Assembly: GCA_008973525.1 (NCBI GenBank)
Contig: WACJ01000083.1
Span: 806,001-870,000 of the forward strand
DNA: 64,000 nt
From: Stenopsyche tienmushanensis
Taxonomy: Eukaryota > Arthropoda > Insecta > Trichoptera > Stenopsychidae
Direction of reading: 5' to 3'
Both the position numbers and the translations under genes were made by a program. How positions within the stretch are numbered: the first letter of the stretch is position 1; each line of letters starts with the position of its first letter. Positions 10,588 through 22,759 of the stretch are shown in pieces. The notes below the pieces were generated by a model. The model was not told the DNA's origin and searched no databases. It saw only the letters and a program-made list of their open reading frames with translations.

Positions 10588-10952
10588 TTAACCCCTTTAA
10601 AGAGGTAAGGCACAGAGCTGTGTCCGAATTCCAGTCAATCAGAAAGAAAATTCTTACACTTTGAGCTCGAGATAGACAGATAAGAAGAAAATCTTGCATA
10701 TTGAGTTTGGAGAGAAACAGAGAGGGAGAGAGACTCTTACGGAGGATAACCCAAATTTATCGGCTAATGATAATAACCCAAATTAATCGATTTCAAGAGT
10801 ATTTATGTTTACTTGAAGAAATGACCGAATATTGTGTGCCATCGATAGTGTTTATTTATTTGTGTACAAGCTTCATACACGCTGCGACGCTCCTGGCGGA
10901 TAAATGGATTTGTACGGATGATAAGTGGCGGAAATATAAATATAGCATCTAA
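10588..10952 (+). repeat. R2 dispersed repeat, full-length copy
   Basis: One of the best R2 copies, starting at 'ttaacccctttaaagaggta' and ending 'gtggcggaaatataaatata' plus 'gcat'. The purine-rich block here is expanded (cagataagaagaaaatcttg, then cagagagggagagagact). The left end is itself an imperfect palindrome centred on TTTAAA. Confidence 0.85.
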
Positions 10953-12514
10953 GTTTATGATAATTTAAAATTAACTCACTTCTCATAGGGTTAACACGTT
11001 CGTTGCCTGGGTGTGAATCGGTGAAGTTTCTTGTGGGGCCCAAATCCGTAAGAGCGTCTAGCGATTGGCTGGAATAGCATTACGATACTTGTTTACTATA
11101 CGTAAATATTTTTTATCATGACTTTTATGCCCTGAATTTATCAAGCCTTAATGGCTTGAATAATTATTGCTGCATTCTTCAAATTTAACAAATTGTATCT
11201 TACTAATGAGATATCAATGTTTGTTTCTATTGAAAAAAAGAGATAAAACTGAGCCAATAAGACTTTTATATTGATCATTTCAAAATTATACACGAGTCGC
11301 TGTATATTAATGTATTATTGAAATCGAATTCTAGAATATCATCAGCATTTGTTAAATGCATCTTTGAAATAATGCAAAAATATAGATCGTTTAATTTCAT
11401 GCACATTTGTCATTGATAAAATTCGGATCTCATCAATGAAAAATCTTTCCCATAGCTGTTACTCTTATTTGCATCATAGAATCCTTAAAGTTGTACCCAG
11501 GAAGATCTAGGAATTTAATTCAAAAATATTTTGTATGCATAGTTCAATCGTTTAAATTCCAGGAATGATTGGAAATACCGTGTTTAGGTTATCAATTAAT
11601 AACGAAGCGTTAAAAACATTAAGCATCTTTGTACATATGTATATCTGGTTTATACGATATGCTCATTCATATAACAAATTTACATAATGATCGAGTTCAA
11701 CAGAATTAAAACGAGAAAAGAATCATGCTTTTAAAATAAGTATAATAATAGGCGTTAATGCTGTATTCTTCTATCGTTTTAGCAATATTCCTTCAATGGT
11801 TTTTATTTTTACAACTCAATGTGCTGTGCAATCTGATGCTATTTTTCGAAATTCGATCTGATCTGAAACTATCATATTTGACGTGTAATTTCTATTACAA
11901 TTATTTATAATAAACTCGTTATAACCGAGATTTATTATAAATAAGTCAAAAAATTCTACATATAAATTTAATTCCATCACAGGCTGACCAATTTTCATTT
12001 TTTGGAATCCGTCTTCATATACTATTCATAGGGTAGGTCTTCATTGGATATTTTTTTTAAAATGGTAACCACGTTCAATGTCATCATTTTGTAATTGAGA
12101 TCATATCATCCATGCTATGTGGCATCATATGAAAAGCACTTTAAATTTATAAATTTAGCAACAATTTCATTGTTCGGAAGGCTAATAGTCTATTTTTACC
12201 TCTCGTTCGTATTACATCATTTCCAACTTTACGATAAAATCTCGAGATCTGAAGATAAAAGGGCATTCAAGAGGAGTGCATATGTGTGTTTTACAGCGGA
12301 ATCGGGTTGTAACGATAATGATTTAAAATTTGGACCGAGAATAATGGCGACAATGCATATGACATTCGCTCGAGGGCCTTATTTTATCATCCTGTAAAAA
12401 GAAGATTGATAAGGATATCGACGAACAAGTGGGAAAATACATTAGAGATTAAAAAAACTAGATAGACCAAAAGATTTGCAATGTTGGATTTAAAAAAAAA
12501 TGATCTTACAGATC
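10953..12514. other. Intergenic, no feature recognised
   Basis: AT-rich DNA without repeats that I can match elsewhere in the window and without convincing coding frames. A 100-codon open frame at 12095-12397 (plus) has no recognisable domain and is within the range expected by chance. Confidence 0.4.
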
Positions 12515-12806
12515 ATATAAAATCTTATAGATCATATAAAATCCCGCAAAAAAACCATAAAAGAGCGCGGAGTGGCCACAAGGTTTGTATGCTCAATCGG
12601 TCTGCTTTTCGGATCGCTGATATGACGACGAATGTTTAGGATGCCATACCTAAACATGTCTACAGAACGCTAAAAACTCTCATTATGAAACGAAGTTTTC
12701 TGAAGAAGACTGATCAGATGGGTTGTATAAATTTTACAATCGGTTGAAAACATTGTCGTCTTTGTTTTATTGCGGGCTTATACCGACTGGGTCGGCCCAA
12801 TGTTTA
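12515..12806 (-). repeat. F1 dispersed repeat, copy b (partial)
   Basis: Minus-strand F1 covering the central region: 'gacccagtcggtataagccc', AATAAA, 'cagtcttcttcag', 'gcgatccgaaaagcagaccg', 'ccactccgcgctctttta'. A 19-20 bp unit (atcttacagatcatataaa) is duplicated in tandem at its end (12510-12550). Confidence 0.8.
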
Positions 12807-12887
12807 TATATTTTTTTCTAATCTAGGAGATTAGAAAAGAAATACAGAAAAAAAGTATTTAAGCAAACAATATCATCATCAACTTAC

Positions 12888-13044
12888 CATCAGAAGACCA
12901 ACCACCACAGTGTTTTAAATTAATGATTTTTAAATCTTCAAAGCATCTCAATTTGAACTCATCTGCATCATAAACGGATATATCCAGATGAAAACAATCA
13001 TAATCAACGGAAACAATACTTATCGTCTTATCGGTTAAAAACAA
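12888..13044 (-). CDS. Candidate internal exon, unknown gene
   Basis: A 157-bp open stretch has a good acceptor (ttctattacag, exon from 13044) and a perfect donor (GATG|GTAAGTT, exon end 12888). It reads LFLTDKTISIVSVDYDCFHL..., ending KHCGGWSSD and one leftover base. No domain is recognised and no partner exon identified. A chance frame between chance splice sites cannot be excluded. Confidence 0.25.
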
Positions 13045-13099
13045 CTGTAATAGAAATATTAATATATGATGCAACAAAATGAACAAACAGACATACGAT

Positions 13100-14007
13100 A
13101 ACGCTGGGAATACGTGACTAATATCACCGTACGATTTCTTTTAAACATAAAATCGTCTCGTTGTGGGTGGTGGGTTTTTTGAAAACCGCCAAGCAATTTT
13201 ATAAGGACAATTCATTTTTATACCCATTGATTCGTTCATTGAATAATTTTTCACCGTTGTTTGTCATTGCCGTCTTCTATCCAGATGATTTTGAAATCAT
13301 TCTGCCAAAGTTGTAGATTTTAATATGTTTTCATTTTTTAAATCGTCCTAATTTTGCTTCGTTAAAATTCAAAATTTGCACAATAAAAGATGATTTCTCA
13401 GAATTTCCCATGCAGAAGGGTGTTCAAATCTTACATTCAATATTTTTTTCCTAAGCCGTGTCATATGAGTATATCTCGCAATATATCGACCGTGTAAAAT
13501 CGAAACCGTGTTGCAGAAGCACCGCGTCATACGAGGGCCGTCTGCATAATAAAGTGCATGCAGACATATTGAGACTATGTAATAAAAAGTCGTGGTCGTC
13601 GATTAAAGTTGTATGTACGCATTTGTGGTGATTCATGAAGATGATTTATCGATGAATATTATAAATTTAATCATAATTATATAATAGAGCTATAAACCGC
13701 ATTTTCATGATTAATTCATTGTTAATGTGTTACAATACTATCAAGCGTATATTTCATTTTTTTGACACGTTTGCTATTTATTTATTAACGCCCAAATACC
13801 ACAAAATTTGTCAAAACCAATGTTATCAACGTTATTTCATTGTAGATATCAAACTACCAAAAATAATTATGCTAAATAAGCCCACCAATACTTTGAAATA
13901 GTGAGTGACTACGAAAAGACGAGGATCTGCTTGGATCATGATTTGAATAGGACTCAATACCATCGGTCTAATTATGAAGTACAATCGTTTAACAATTATA
14001 TTTGCAG
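13100..14007. other. Intergenic, no feature recognised
   Basis: Short frames only on both strands, none with a recognisable motif. No repeat family matched elsewhere in the window. Confidence 0.4.
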
Positions 14008-14205
14008 TTTGAACCTTTCCCTACCGGTGATGTATTTACTACACTTCGACTCTAATAACGGGAATATTGATATGAAATATAATAGATACGGGGTTCATAA
14101 TTTTTGTATTTCTCCGTAATACAATTAGGAATCACATCAGAGTATTATAGTATATAAATATTCATCTGCAGCGACGAAAATAAATAATTTGTCAGGAAAT
14201 CGGGA
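14008..14205 (+). repeat. F3 dispersed repeat, right part
   Basis: 'cctttccctaccggtgatgt', 'atttactacacttcgactct', 'atacggggttcataattttt' and 'attcatctgcagcgacg' recur in the same order at 41900-42085, and the first part recurs inverted at 16700-16760. Class unknown. Confidence 0.7.
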
Positions 14206-14648
14206 ATTTTGCGAGTTTTAATCCGTGTCTAAGCAGAAAGGATAATCCCAAAAAACCAGCTTCTTTTAAAATGCATCGACCTTATTTCTCAGTTTAAATT
14301 TATTCTGTACAAACCCCCCGGAGGGAATGTTTAAGATCATTAAGTAGACTAAATATGTCCACCAATAAAATGTAAATAGAAAGAATGACTGACATGATTC
14401 TTGGTAAAAATGACTTGACGAGGAAGCGTTTCCATTAATTGTAAATATAATTTTAGAAGCCTTCCTACTTGATGCTGAAAATGTATGCTACCAGGGATGA
14501 AATCACTACTAACATTTGTATTATAATACCCATTAAAATATGTATACCGTAAATATGTAATTAATTATAACATGTTATGCTTAATAATTAACTTTATCCT
14601 ATAAAAATAACTTATTTTAAATTTAAAAAATATTTAATTTAATGTAGT

Positions 14649-15286
14649 CAGGACCGAAAGAAGGGGGTGGCAAAGCAGGCACCCGCCACGGGCGCAACTG
14701 AACTTGGGGCGCAAAACATAGAATAGCGACCCGGTCGAGAGTTGCACGTGGTTTTTATTTTGCATGAACCAATACTGATTGTCTCTGTCCGTTTTTATAA
14801 TATATACTAAGTTGTTTAAATCCTCTTTTCTTCGTTATCGCTTAAGCATTGGGCCGACCCAGCCGGCATAAGGCCGCAATAAATAAAGACAACAAATTTA
14901 AACAACTCATCCGATCAGTCTTTTTCAGACAATTTAGTTTTGTAATGAGAGTTCATAATCATTCTGTAGACACGTTCGGGAATGGCGTCCAATCGCGAGG
15001 TACTCATTCGTAATGTCAGCGATCCGAAAAGCGGACGGGATGGGCACGCAGACTCTTTTAGGGATTTTTGCAGCATTTTCGGGAATAAATGCGTATTCTT
15101 TGATTTGTACGATCATGGAAGTCCCTTCAGAGGCTAACTTACATAGGTGACTCGCGCAAAATGAGGTCGCGAGCGAGTCAAGGAGAAGTTTACCCATAAA
15201 AATTATATATTTATGAATGTTACTCGTTTATACTGTCATCCTAACTAGTTTTTTGGCTTTAAGTTAAAAAATCTAGCTAGTTTAAA
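14649..15286 (+). repeat. F1 dispersed repeat, copy c with clear left end
   Basis: The left end reads CAGGACCGAAAGAAGGGGGT followed by GGCAAAGCAGGC, comparable to the ends of copies i and k. All F1 landmarks follow through 'gaggtcgcgagcgagtca' at 15180. A further 100 bp ('tttatactgtcatcctaact', 'gctttaagtt...tctagct') is shared with copy f at 41490-41549, so the element extends beyond the usual right limit. Confidence 0.85.
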
Positions 15287-15562
15287 ACTTGAAACATGAG
15301 GTTTATAAGGCAGACACTTTCTATCATATTATATTTTTAAAAACATCCATTTTGACTGGTGTTGATAAAATTAGCTTCGTCTAAATATCGGTAGTTTTAG
15401 TAATGTATTTTTGATTATAAATAAATATTTTTTAAAGAAAATTACTTCTGAGCTTCCAGTCATAAAATATACAAACGAATGATTAATGTCAACTTCTAAA
15501 TTCTTATTCCTTCAGTTTGGATTTCTTTTGTGAGCATCTCTGTCTTGTAAATAGATTATTTT

Positions 15563-15780
15563 GGTAGCCCTATTCTGTGGCTCGCACGATCTTCAGACCT
15601 GACACCAGTGGATTTCTTTGCCTGGAGATTTGCCCTATTCTGTGGCTCGCACGATCTCCAGACCTGACACCACTGGATTTCTGAGCACAATGTAGTGAAG
15701 TGCCGCACGAACTGTTAGAAGGCTAGAATTGAGGCACTTGAGAATGTTTTCTTCGTTGATATATAGTGCAATATCTCAAG
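15563..15780 (+). mobile_element. DDE transposase fragment with 65-bp tandem duplication
   Basis: The frame GSPILWLARSSDLTPVDFFA matches the block around the third catalytic Asp of a Tc1/mariner-group transposase (family pattern W.ARSPDLTPLDFFLW). The DNA encoding it, from 15567, is repeated immediately from 15632 with two or three changes and goes out of frame. Damaged C-terminal sequence follows (CRTNC, KARIEALENV). No ends were found. Confidence 0.7.
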
Positions 15781-15789
15781 GAAGTATGT

Positions 15790-16690
15790 TTCGTCCTTTT
15801 ATGCTGATCATGCAATGCATGGAGCCGATTTATGGTCTTGAATTGAAGTCACTTATCCTGGTTGAGACGTTGATTTTTTTGATCCTTTGAAGGTCTCCAT
15901 CAAAAGCACAAGGATAGCTGACACGCTGATGGGAGATGATTCATTCAGCAATTTGCAAATTGGCAGTTTAATCATAGCTTTGTTTGTTGACAATAAAACA
16001 ATTGTTAAAAAACTTCGCTGGCACTCATTTATGACGCTTATGAATATGACACAAAGCTGAAAAATCAAAATATGCCCCGATTTATGGCAAAATCCGTGTT
16101 CAAATCCCATCATTGTAGCGCCTAATCCATTGTCAATAATGGATCAGTGTAATTTGACAGAATTGGCCAGTCGGTATCATTTCCGGAATTAAATCACAAT
16201 TGCGACCGATCATGATTTGCGAAATCACAAGCTGTACAAGTGTTTGTTCAGAATTACATAAATTTCACGAAAGACAATGACGCGTTCGATTGATTATCGC
16301 CACAATGTTGTGACGTTTGCGTTCCAAGATATCGACTTATCCACGTGTAGTTCGTTGAATTTCCAGCTATTTTATCAATAAAAATATGTATACGGTTTCG
16401 ATTGTCAGAGTCTGGTTTGCATGCGAAAAAAACATGTCAATTTACGCAGTTTACTTTTTCCAATCCAGATGTGTTTTTTTGCATTCCTAAATCAACACGT
16501 TCAAGGAAATTGTGGCGAAATTTCATCGCAATTCGAATGAAAACAAATACGCCCATGCTGAATTGACGTATCGGTGTAGTTGCCATTTGATTTTGAAGGC
16601 ATGTATAATAAATTTCGATTTATTTGGATATAATAGAATAAAACCGTTCTTATATTATTTGAATTCCTTATGAAGAAGACCGTCATTCAA
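15790..16690. other. No supported gene
   Basis: Two short minus-strand frames (about 86 and 61 codons) lack recognisable domains or splice partners. Nothing repeated was recognised. Confidence 0.35.
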
Positions 16691-16699
16691 TACATTCAT

Positions 16700-16995
16700 A
16701 TCGACATTGCCATTATTAGAGTCGAGGTGTAGTAAATACATCACCGGTAGGTAAAGATTAATATAACAATTTGAAAAACATATACCTACTGTATATATAG
16801 ATTAGACAGTTATTGCCCCTGGACGTCGCCTAAGCTCGCCAATGAGTAGTTACGCCACTGTTTCCAAGCGTCCAGATTTCGGCAGAAATGTCTCGATTTA
16901 GTATTCATCCTTCATCGTGCTGGTGATTCGCGTGCTGGCTTTCGGGATTCTTTTTACTAATCCCGGGATTCATGAGCACCTAAAACTGTCCGGGA
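16700..16995 (-). repeat. F3 dispersed repeat, inverted copy
   Basis: The inverse of 41640-41945: it holds 'gtagtaaatacatcaccggt', 'gattagacagttattgcccc', 'gccaatgagtagttacgcca' and 'cttcatcgtgctggtg', and ends in a palindromic 'atcccgggatt' block. Within it, 'cagtggcgtaactactcatt' (read on the minus strand) resembles a hAT-type terminus. Confidence 0.75.
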
Positions 16996-17033
16996 TTGGA
17001 TTCCCTTGATTGTACACATCAAGGGAATCCTTC

Positions 17034-17357
17034 CGGATGTTTCCGTGAATGTACAAATCATAGAAAATGTTCCAAAAAGCCCTAAAAGAGGACGGAGTGA
17101 CCACAAGGTCGATGTATCCAATCGGTCCGCTTTTCGGATCGCTGATATGACGAACGAGCGCCTCGTGATTGGATGCTGAACGACAACAAACTCTCATTTT
17201 GAAACGAAGTCGTCCGAAGAAAACTGATCAGGTGGGTTGTTTAAATTTTACCACCGATCGAAAATATTGTTGTCTTTGTTTTATTGTGAATTTATGCCGA
17301 TTGGGTCGACACAATGTTTAAGTGATTGCGAAGAAAAGAAGGATGAATCAACTTTTA
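17034..17357 (-). repeat. F1 dispersed repeat, copy d (partial)
   Basis: Minus-strand F1 from the 'cttcgcaatcacttaaacat' region to 'gatttgtacattcacggaa', including the hairpin 'cgatccgaaaagcggaccg'. The GC-rich left end is missing. Confidence 0.8.
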
Positions 17358-17548
17358 TATATGTATAAATTTTTATCGTGTAGATATGACACATTTATGT
17401 AATAGTCATTTACAGGTATCAACAATTATTATAAATGTCAGCAAAAACATCATCGCGGTAGACTGCCGTTTTGTTTACTTGCAATATCAAAACAACAAAA
17501 TGAGGAAGAACCAGCTTTGTATAATATCGGGAAATTAAATATATTAAT

Positions 17549-17916
17549 CATTTAAAGAGGTAAGACAAAGAGTTGTGTACGAATTCCAGTGATTCAGAAA
17601 AAGCATTCTTACAGCTCGGAGTCAGACATAGACGGAGAGCGTCTTACACATTGAGTTTGGCGAGAAACAGAGACGGAGAGAGTATTTTGCGTACATCATA
17701 CGATTGTATGGAACGTTAACCCAAATATATCGACTAATAATGATACGTGAATGATATAATTAATCGATTTCAAGTGTATTGTTTATGTTTACTTGAAGAA
17801 ATGAACGAATATTGTGAGCCATCGACAGTGTTTATTTATTTACATACAAGCTTTATACAAGCTGCCACAGTCCTGACAGATAAGTGGATTTGTACGGATA
17901 ATAAGTGGCGGACATA
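17549..17916 (+). repeat. R2 dispersed repeat, full-length copy
   Basis: Runs from 'tttaaagaggtaagacaaag' to 'ataagtggcggacat' with every R2 landmark in order. It stops 20 bp before the left end of the M1 MITE at 17936. Confidence 0.85.
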
Positions 17917-17935
17917 AAAAGCTTAGCGAACGGTA

Positions 17936-18095
17936 CACTTAGATCTGTTTTTATGCGGATCTTTTTTATGCGAATTTGAAGTTATGCGGTTTTGAAAAAT
18001 AATGGAACCTATCCATCGGTTTTTTATGTAGTTCAAGTCTTTTTATATGCGACTCCGCGTGGAACGTATCCATCGCATAAAAACAGACCTAAGTG
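17936..18095 (+). mobile_element. M1 MITE, complete 160-bp copy
   Basis: The ends are inverted repeats: left cacttagatctgtttttatg, right ends cgcataaaaacagacctaag then tg. The element is flanked by TA on both sides (17934-17935 and 18096-18097), the target duplication used by Tc1/mariner elements. Inside are direct and inverted 'ttatgcg' units. There is no coding capacity, so it is a non-autonomous element. Decayed copies lie at 8.0-8.6, 43.7-43.8 and 44.0-44.15 kb. Confidence 0.88.
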
Positions 18096-18099
18096 TATT

Positions 18100-20716
18100 T
18101 ACGAAGAAGAGGTCATCTTTCGCATTCAGTGAATGGCAGCGATTGATGATTATCTGCTCCCACAACCAAAGTGTTAAGATTTCTTGAAAATGTGGCAAAC
18201 CTGATCCAGGATTTTAATTATATAGCTTCTGTATGGCAAAAAGATAAAGACTACGTTGAAATGCTTGTGCGTATGTTATGGGCGCCGCATTGGAACGATT
18301 CCAAATCATTGTTTATTATTCGGGGTCAAACGGTTATTTTGAAATTCCCAGGAATTTGCTCAACAGCAATGAGCAATGGCTTTATTTGAATATTCAGAGC
18401 AATTTAATGCAAGTTAATACAAAGAGAAATCATTAATATGTACGATAACAATGGTACAGGGTCCGTCTAACAATTTGTCATTGTAAACAATAAATTATGG
18501 GCCAAGCAAATCCTTGTCTTTTCGTGGTCACTCGCTGTTCCAAAGTATTGGTTGACTTCTCTTTCAGCACAGTTATTTAGTTTAAGCTGTTGAATCGCGA
18601 ATTTTTCAGGAGGATCTTGATTGTATGCAAGTGTTTCATAAGCTCATTGGCATTTTGGATACAATAGGGCTTCAGATTACATTTCATTTGAGCTTTTATA
18701 TTTCGGATTCCTTTCAGTAGTTTGTTAGCTACAACGTAGCTGAATTGTCAACATTTGATTTGGCGTTGATAATATTATGTTATAGCAACTACGTCAACAA
18801 AATGAAATAAACATTTGTAACAAAACCTACAATCCCAACACCAATGAATGGAATTAAATCTATCCAAAACATTAAAAAGCATTGTTAAGCTCGAATTTTC
18901 AAAGAGCAACACATTTCTACATCAGATTTGTATTTGTACATGAAAATGTATCGTTCACATTTAGTGTTGGTAATATTCTTTTAAAAAATATATAGCGTCT
19001 TTAAATCAAAATATGGCATATTTTCAAAGTTGTAAGACGCAAGCTTACAGCGAACAATACAAAATGTCTGGCAATAAATTCAGATTATCAGTTGATATGT
19101 ATTTTATCCAAATAAAAAAGTGATTACATTAATGGCGATGCCAAAAATAAACGTTACATAAATTATTTATGCATATATTTGTCGAATAATGCAGAATAAT
19201 GAGCGTTGACAAATTTTTCAGGCTCTTTTAAAATTATACCACATGCTTCTCAACGCAAGAAACAATGGCACTCAAATAATTCTGAGCGTTCTTTAAATAA
19301 CACGGTGAAATTCAAAATGTTAACAAAACACATTAGCATTTCGTTTGGCAAACGAGTATTTGGTCTGACAACGTAGATGGAAAACCCGACAAAACCATTA
19401 AATATTTACGACAACGAAACAATTTATGATTATATTGAATATGCAGTTAATTATGCCATAAATTCACAAATGTTTTATATTAAAATTAATGCCTATATAG
19501 ATATATTGAGGTGTGCAAACAGAATTAACGCAGAGCTGCGTCATTAATTTCATGCAGTTTTTATTGCTTTTGTCTTCTGATTGAGTCATCTCATAAGCTT
19601 TTTGATTCCGTCTCATTTCCGTTTGTTTTAGACGACGCGAAAAGATTCAGATGGATAGTTCTATGTGTGTAGAAAATGTGCACATTAGTTCATTAGTCAG
19701 GCCGTGTGTTTCTGTGAACTACTTGTTGGGGAAATGAAATACGATGCAATGGATATATGTATTATTATAAGTGTACTTGCTTCTGTGTACCTATAAAACG
19801 ACCAAAACATCTTCTTATTTAATCAATATAAGAATTTGCAAAAAACCGCTATAATGATATACATTAAACATTTAATTATTATTGAATTTATTACATAATA
19901 ATTGTTTGTTTATGATTTTATATCAATTCGTATCACTCTGTACGAGTAACAACATAAATTGCTCATGTTTATAACAAACACATGGGTAATGAGAATTTTC
20001 ACACATCCATACAGCAAATTGCATAAACTTTCTATGAATTAGTCGTAATCGATGCATCCACTCGCATGTTAAATATTTAGCATGAAATCCCAATCGATAA
20101 ACGATAGTATCGAAGAAAAATAATGATACAAAATGAATAATTTAAGATTTATTTATAAAAGTGAATAAACATTATGTTAATAAATTGTAACTTATACAAT
20201 ATGTTAAATATATGCATATCATTAAAAAAAATATAAAAAATATGATTAACATCTTTGTACATGAAAGGAATTATTATTGACTATCCTTTATTAGGACTAA
20301 TTGATTCCCAATGTATTGTATATTTAAATTGTAAAATATTGTTGGACAAGCGTTTATAGACGCGACTGAGAAGATCATAGGTCATACCCGTCTTAAATTA
20401 TATTTAAAATACTTATAAAATTTAGTATCTTGCAGACCTTTCATGTTGATGATTTATGATAAAATATATATTTTTTAATACTTTTAAAAGTAAATTATTA
20501 TTTAAGATTATAGTCAAAATATGACCTATGTGGACAGCTTTCATTTTTAATGCGTTAATCGGTTAATAATAAATAATCATTCAGATGGCAAAATTATTAT
20601 TATAATAAAATATGATTTTCTCCAATTCTTATACTCTTTAGTTGCTAATTCAGAAAACATCGACATAAATAAGAGTGTTTGAAGCAACTCCTGAGTAGAT
20701 ATATCAGCTCCACATA
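18100..20716. other. Long intergenic stretch, nothing recognised
   Basis: A 72-codon plus-strand frame at 18171-18389 has no recognised motif. The remainder is AT-rich single-copy-looking DNA with many stops in all frames. Confidence 0.4.
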
Positions 20717-20722
20717 TTTATT
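20717..20722 (-). terminator. Poly(A) signal of the MARVEL gene at 20.8 kb
   Basis: AATAAA on the minus strand about 60 bp after the stop codon of the MARVEL-domain gene. Confidence 0.65.
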
Positions 20723-20780
20723 GTCATACGAAGACATCCAGAAACAACATGCAGTGCAAACGCAACGGCCTTTGCATCGT

Positions 20781-21522
20781 TCATCTGTATCCTTTGAAAT
20801 AACGGTAAGCAAGATATGCATCTACGCCGTGTATGAGACCCAAAACTCCTCCGATATACTAAAACAAATTATTAAAATGAATGTTAATCATTGATTTCGA
20901 CACTGAAAGTCAATCAATCTATTTTTTACTCACGTATACTGCCGTCATTGCCGGATATGCCGAATACATTTTCACGAGTGCATATTTTGGATACATATAG
21001 AAGTGAACGGCAGCCGCCAGGCACGAAGAAGCGCTCAAATATAAAAAGCAAGCCACTATGTTAAACATGAACTCCTAAAAAATATAACAAATATTAATAT
21101 ACGCATGTCATGTGTAAATATATTTGAATCGTGACACTCACAAATATCGATTGTCTAACGAGGTTTTGGCTTTTGGATGATATTACATAGCACGCAATCA
21201 AAATTCCAGTTGTAAGAACGCACGCAGAGGCTGTTGTAAGAAATCCATGAAAAGCGGCACCCATTGTATTGGCTTCGGATATTCCGAATTCTACTAAAAG
21301 ACTTTGACACAATCCACCCAAGAGCTAAAATAACATAATATAATATCAATATTTAATTATAAAGGGTTTTAATATTGAAAAATTTAAAATACGAACCGCT
21401 TCGGAAAGTTTGGTAAGACCATGTCGAGACTGAAGATAATTCAAATTTAAACACGAACAACACATACAACAGCAACATTTAATCCCCTGGCCACCCGACG
21501 AAGACATCCCTCTGCTACCCAT
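20781..21522 (-). CDS. MARVEL-domain four-pass membrane protein (singles bar-like)
   Basis: Four exons: 21522-21397, 21324-21142, 21074-20934 and 20858-20781, all joined in phase 0, giving 175 aa. The protein starts MGSRGMSSSGGQGIKCCCCM, a Cys cluster (CCCCMCCSC at about 16-24), then LNLNYLQSRHGLTKLSEA. MARVEL-type transmembrane segments follow at about 43-57, 70-92, 104-125 and 141-165, with the AVYYIGGVLGLIHGVDAYLA motif typical of the last helix. The tail is RYFKGYR. MARVEL proteins act in membrane apposition and vesicle traffic. The Cys-rich N-terminus recalls the insect singles bar group, needed in flies for myoblast fusion, but that match is from memory. Acceptors are canonical; the first donor (GCG|GTTCGT) is weak. 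The gene sits alone and shares its strand and four-exon plan with the MARVEL gene at 39.7 kb. Confidence 0.9.
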
Positions 21523-21887
21523 TATTCGCAGTAAATTTGAGGTAATATTCTATCCTTATTTTATTAATAGACTAAAATAAAAATGATTGTATATCTGAAA
21601 GTTAAAAATAAATACACATTATAACATCATCATAGAAATCTACGAGATCCATTGAATCCATTGAAAAGGGTCACATCTACACTATGTATATAAGTGGTAT
21701 TCCACATTAAATAGCATTCGAGCTTATATCTGTATGTTATTATATCATACGGCGATGTTGTGATATCGACGATGACATAAATGGGTGTTATATAGATTAC
21801 TGGTGATTATCCGGCATGCGTTGCAATGCCATGTGTCGCATAATAAACTGCGCGCACAAACAATATTTTTACTAAGTCTATGTTATT

Positions 21888-22005
21888 CCCGCAAGTGTAA
21901 AAAATAAGTTGATAGAGTTTTATCGTAATTGGATGAACGGTATGGCAGCGCATTGAATATGGACAAACAAACATCGATTTTTATATATTAGAAGATGAGA
22001 AAGTA
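21888..22005 (-). repeat. Inverted copy of the 'ATGCGCTGCCAT' repeat
   Basis: Reads on the minus strand 'tttgtccatattcaatgcgc', 'tgccataccgttcatccaat' and 'tacgataaaactct', matching the cluster at 5660-6000. Confidence 0.6.
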
Positions 22006-22400
22006 TTTAACATGGTATGGCACAAAAAGTTGATATAAATATTGCAAGATGTGGGTCTTGACGAAAGAGATATCCGCATCATAATGAATCTGTATATATA
22101 ATATGGTCAACGGAAAACTATGAATCTATATTATGAATAGATACTATGAATATGGTCAACGAAGCGGATGGTATTTAATAGGTTGATGTTCAATAAAGAA
22201 GACGATATTGGTGATTACTTTTTGAGATGATGAGAAGTTGGAGAATCGCACACTTTGAATACCTTGGAAGCTGTCTGCAAGAGTCATGCGACAATGGCAG
22301 AGAAATTCAAACTGAAAATGAAGAGTGTGTTGACCTCACGAGACCTCATTTTAACTCTCAGACTCTAATCTATCTAACGAATCTAACGTCCTTCTGTATG
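21991..22400 (+). mobile_element. RTE-like LINE fragment (reverse transcriptase)
   Basis: The frame EDEKVFNMVWHKKL then LQDVGLDERDIRIIMNLY matches the reverse-transcriptase block typical of RTE-type LINEs. A later piece FEYLGSCLQESCDNGREIQT matches the 'FKYLGS' block further along the same protein. The catalytic YxDD region between them is deleted, and stops and frameshifts are present. Confidence 0.75.
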
Positions 22401-22432
22401 GGTCGGAATCATCGTCGGAAGACAGAAAATAT

Positions 22433-22750
22433 TGCTCGGCAGCATTCCTGGACGTAACTCAGGCTTTTGACAAACATTAAGTCCTCATTAATGAATGGGG
22501 ACCTACACGAGCCAACAATGCCATAAGAAGAACTGAATATTCCTCAACGGATAGTTTCCGAAGAATCAATGCCTATGGGTTCATTCTCCGCAGTTGCATT
22601 TTGTGATCATAGTATACAATGAATAATCAAACACGACTTGTTGAATATCCATTTAAGTGCATAAATGGATCAGTTATAAGCCAGATGGATATGTCTATTA
22701 TGTATTAATCATGCAGTTCCCCAAGGAAGAGTTTCGAATGCCAATTCAGG
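22433..22750 (+). mobile_element. Jockey-like LINE fragment (reverse transcriptase)
   Basis: Directly after the RTE piece, the frame CSAAFLDVTQAFDKH matches the first Asp-containing block of Jockey-clade reverse transcriptases. About 250 bp on, AVPQGRVSNANSGP resembles the conserved 'GVPQGSVLGP' block. It is heavily decayed, with no YADD or endonuclease part. Confidence 0.65.
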
Positions 22751-22759
22751 GTCCAATGA

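Noticed and set aside
16085..16110. 'gtgttcaaatcccatcattg' as a tRNA T-arm/B box
   Set aside because: No matching D-arm, anticodon arm or acceptor stem in the neighbourhood.
20679..20894. 71-codon plus-strand frame
   Set aside because: Antisense to exon 4 of the MARVEL gene.
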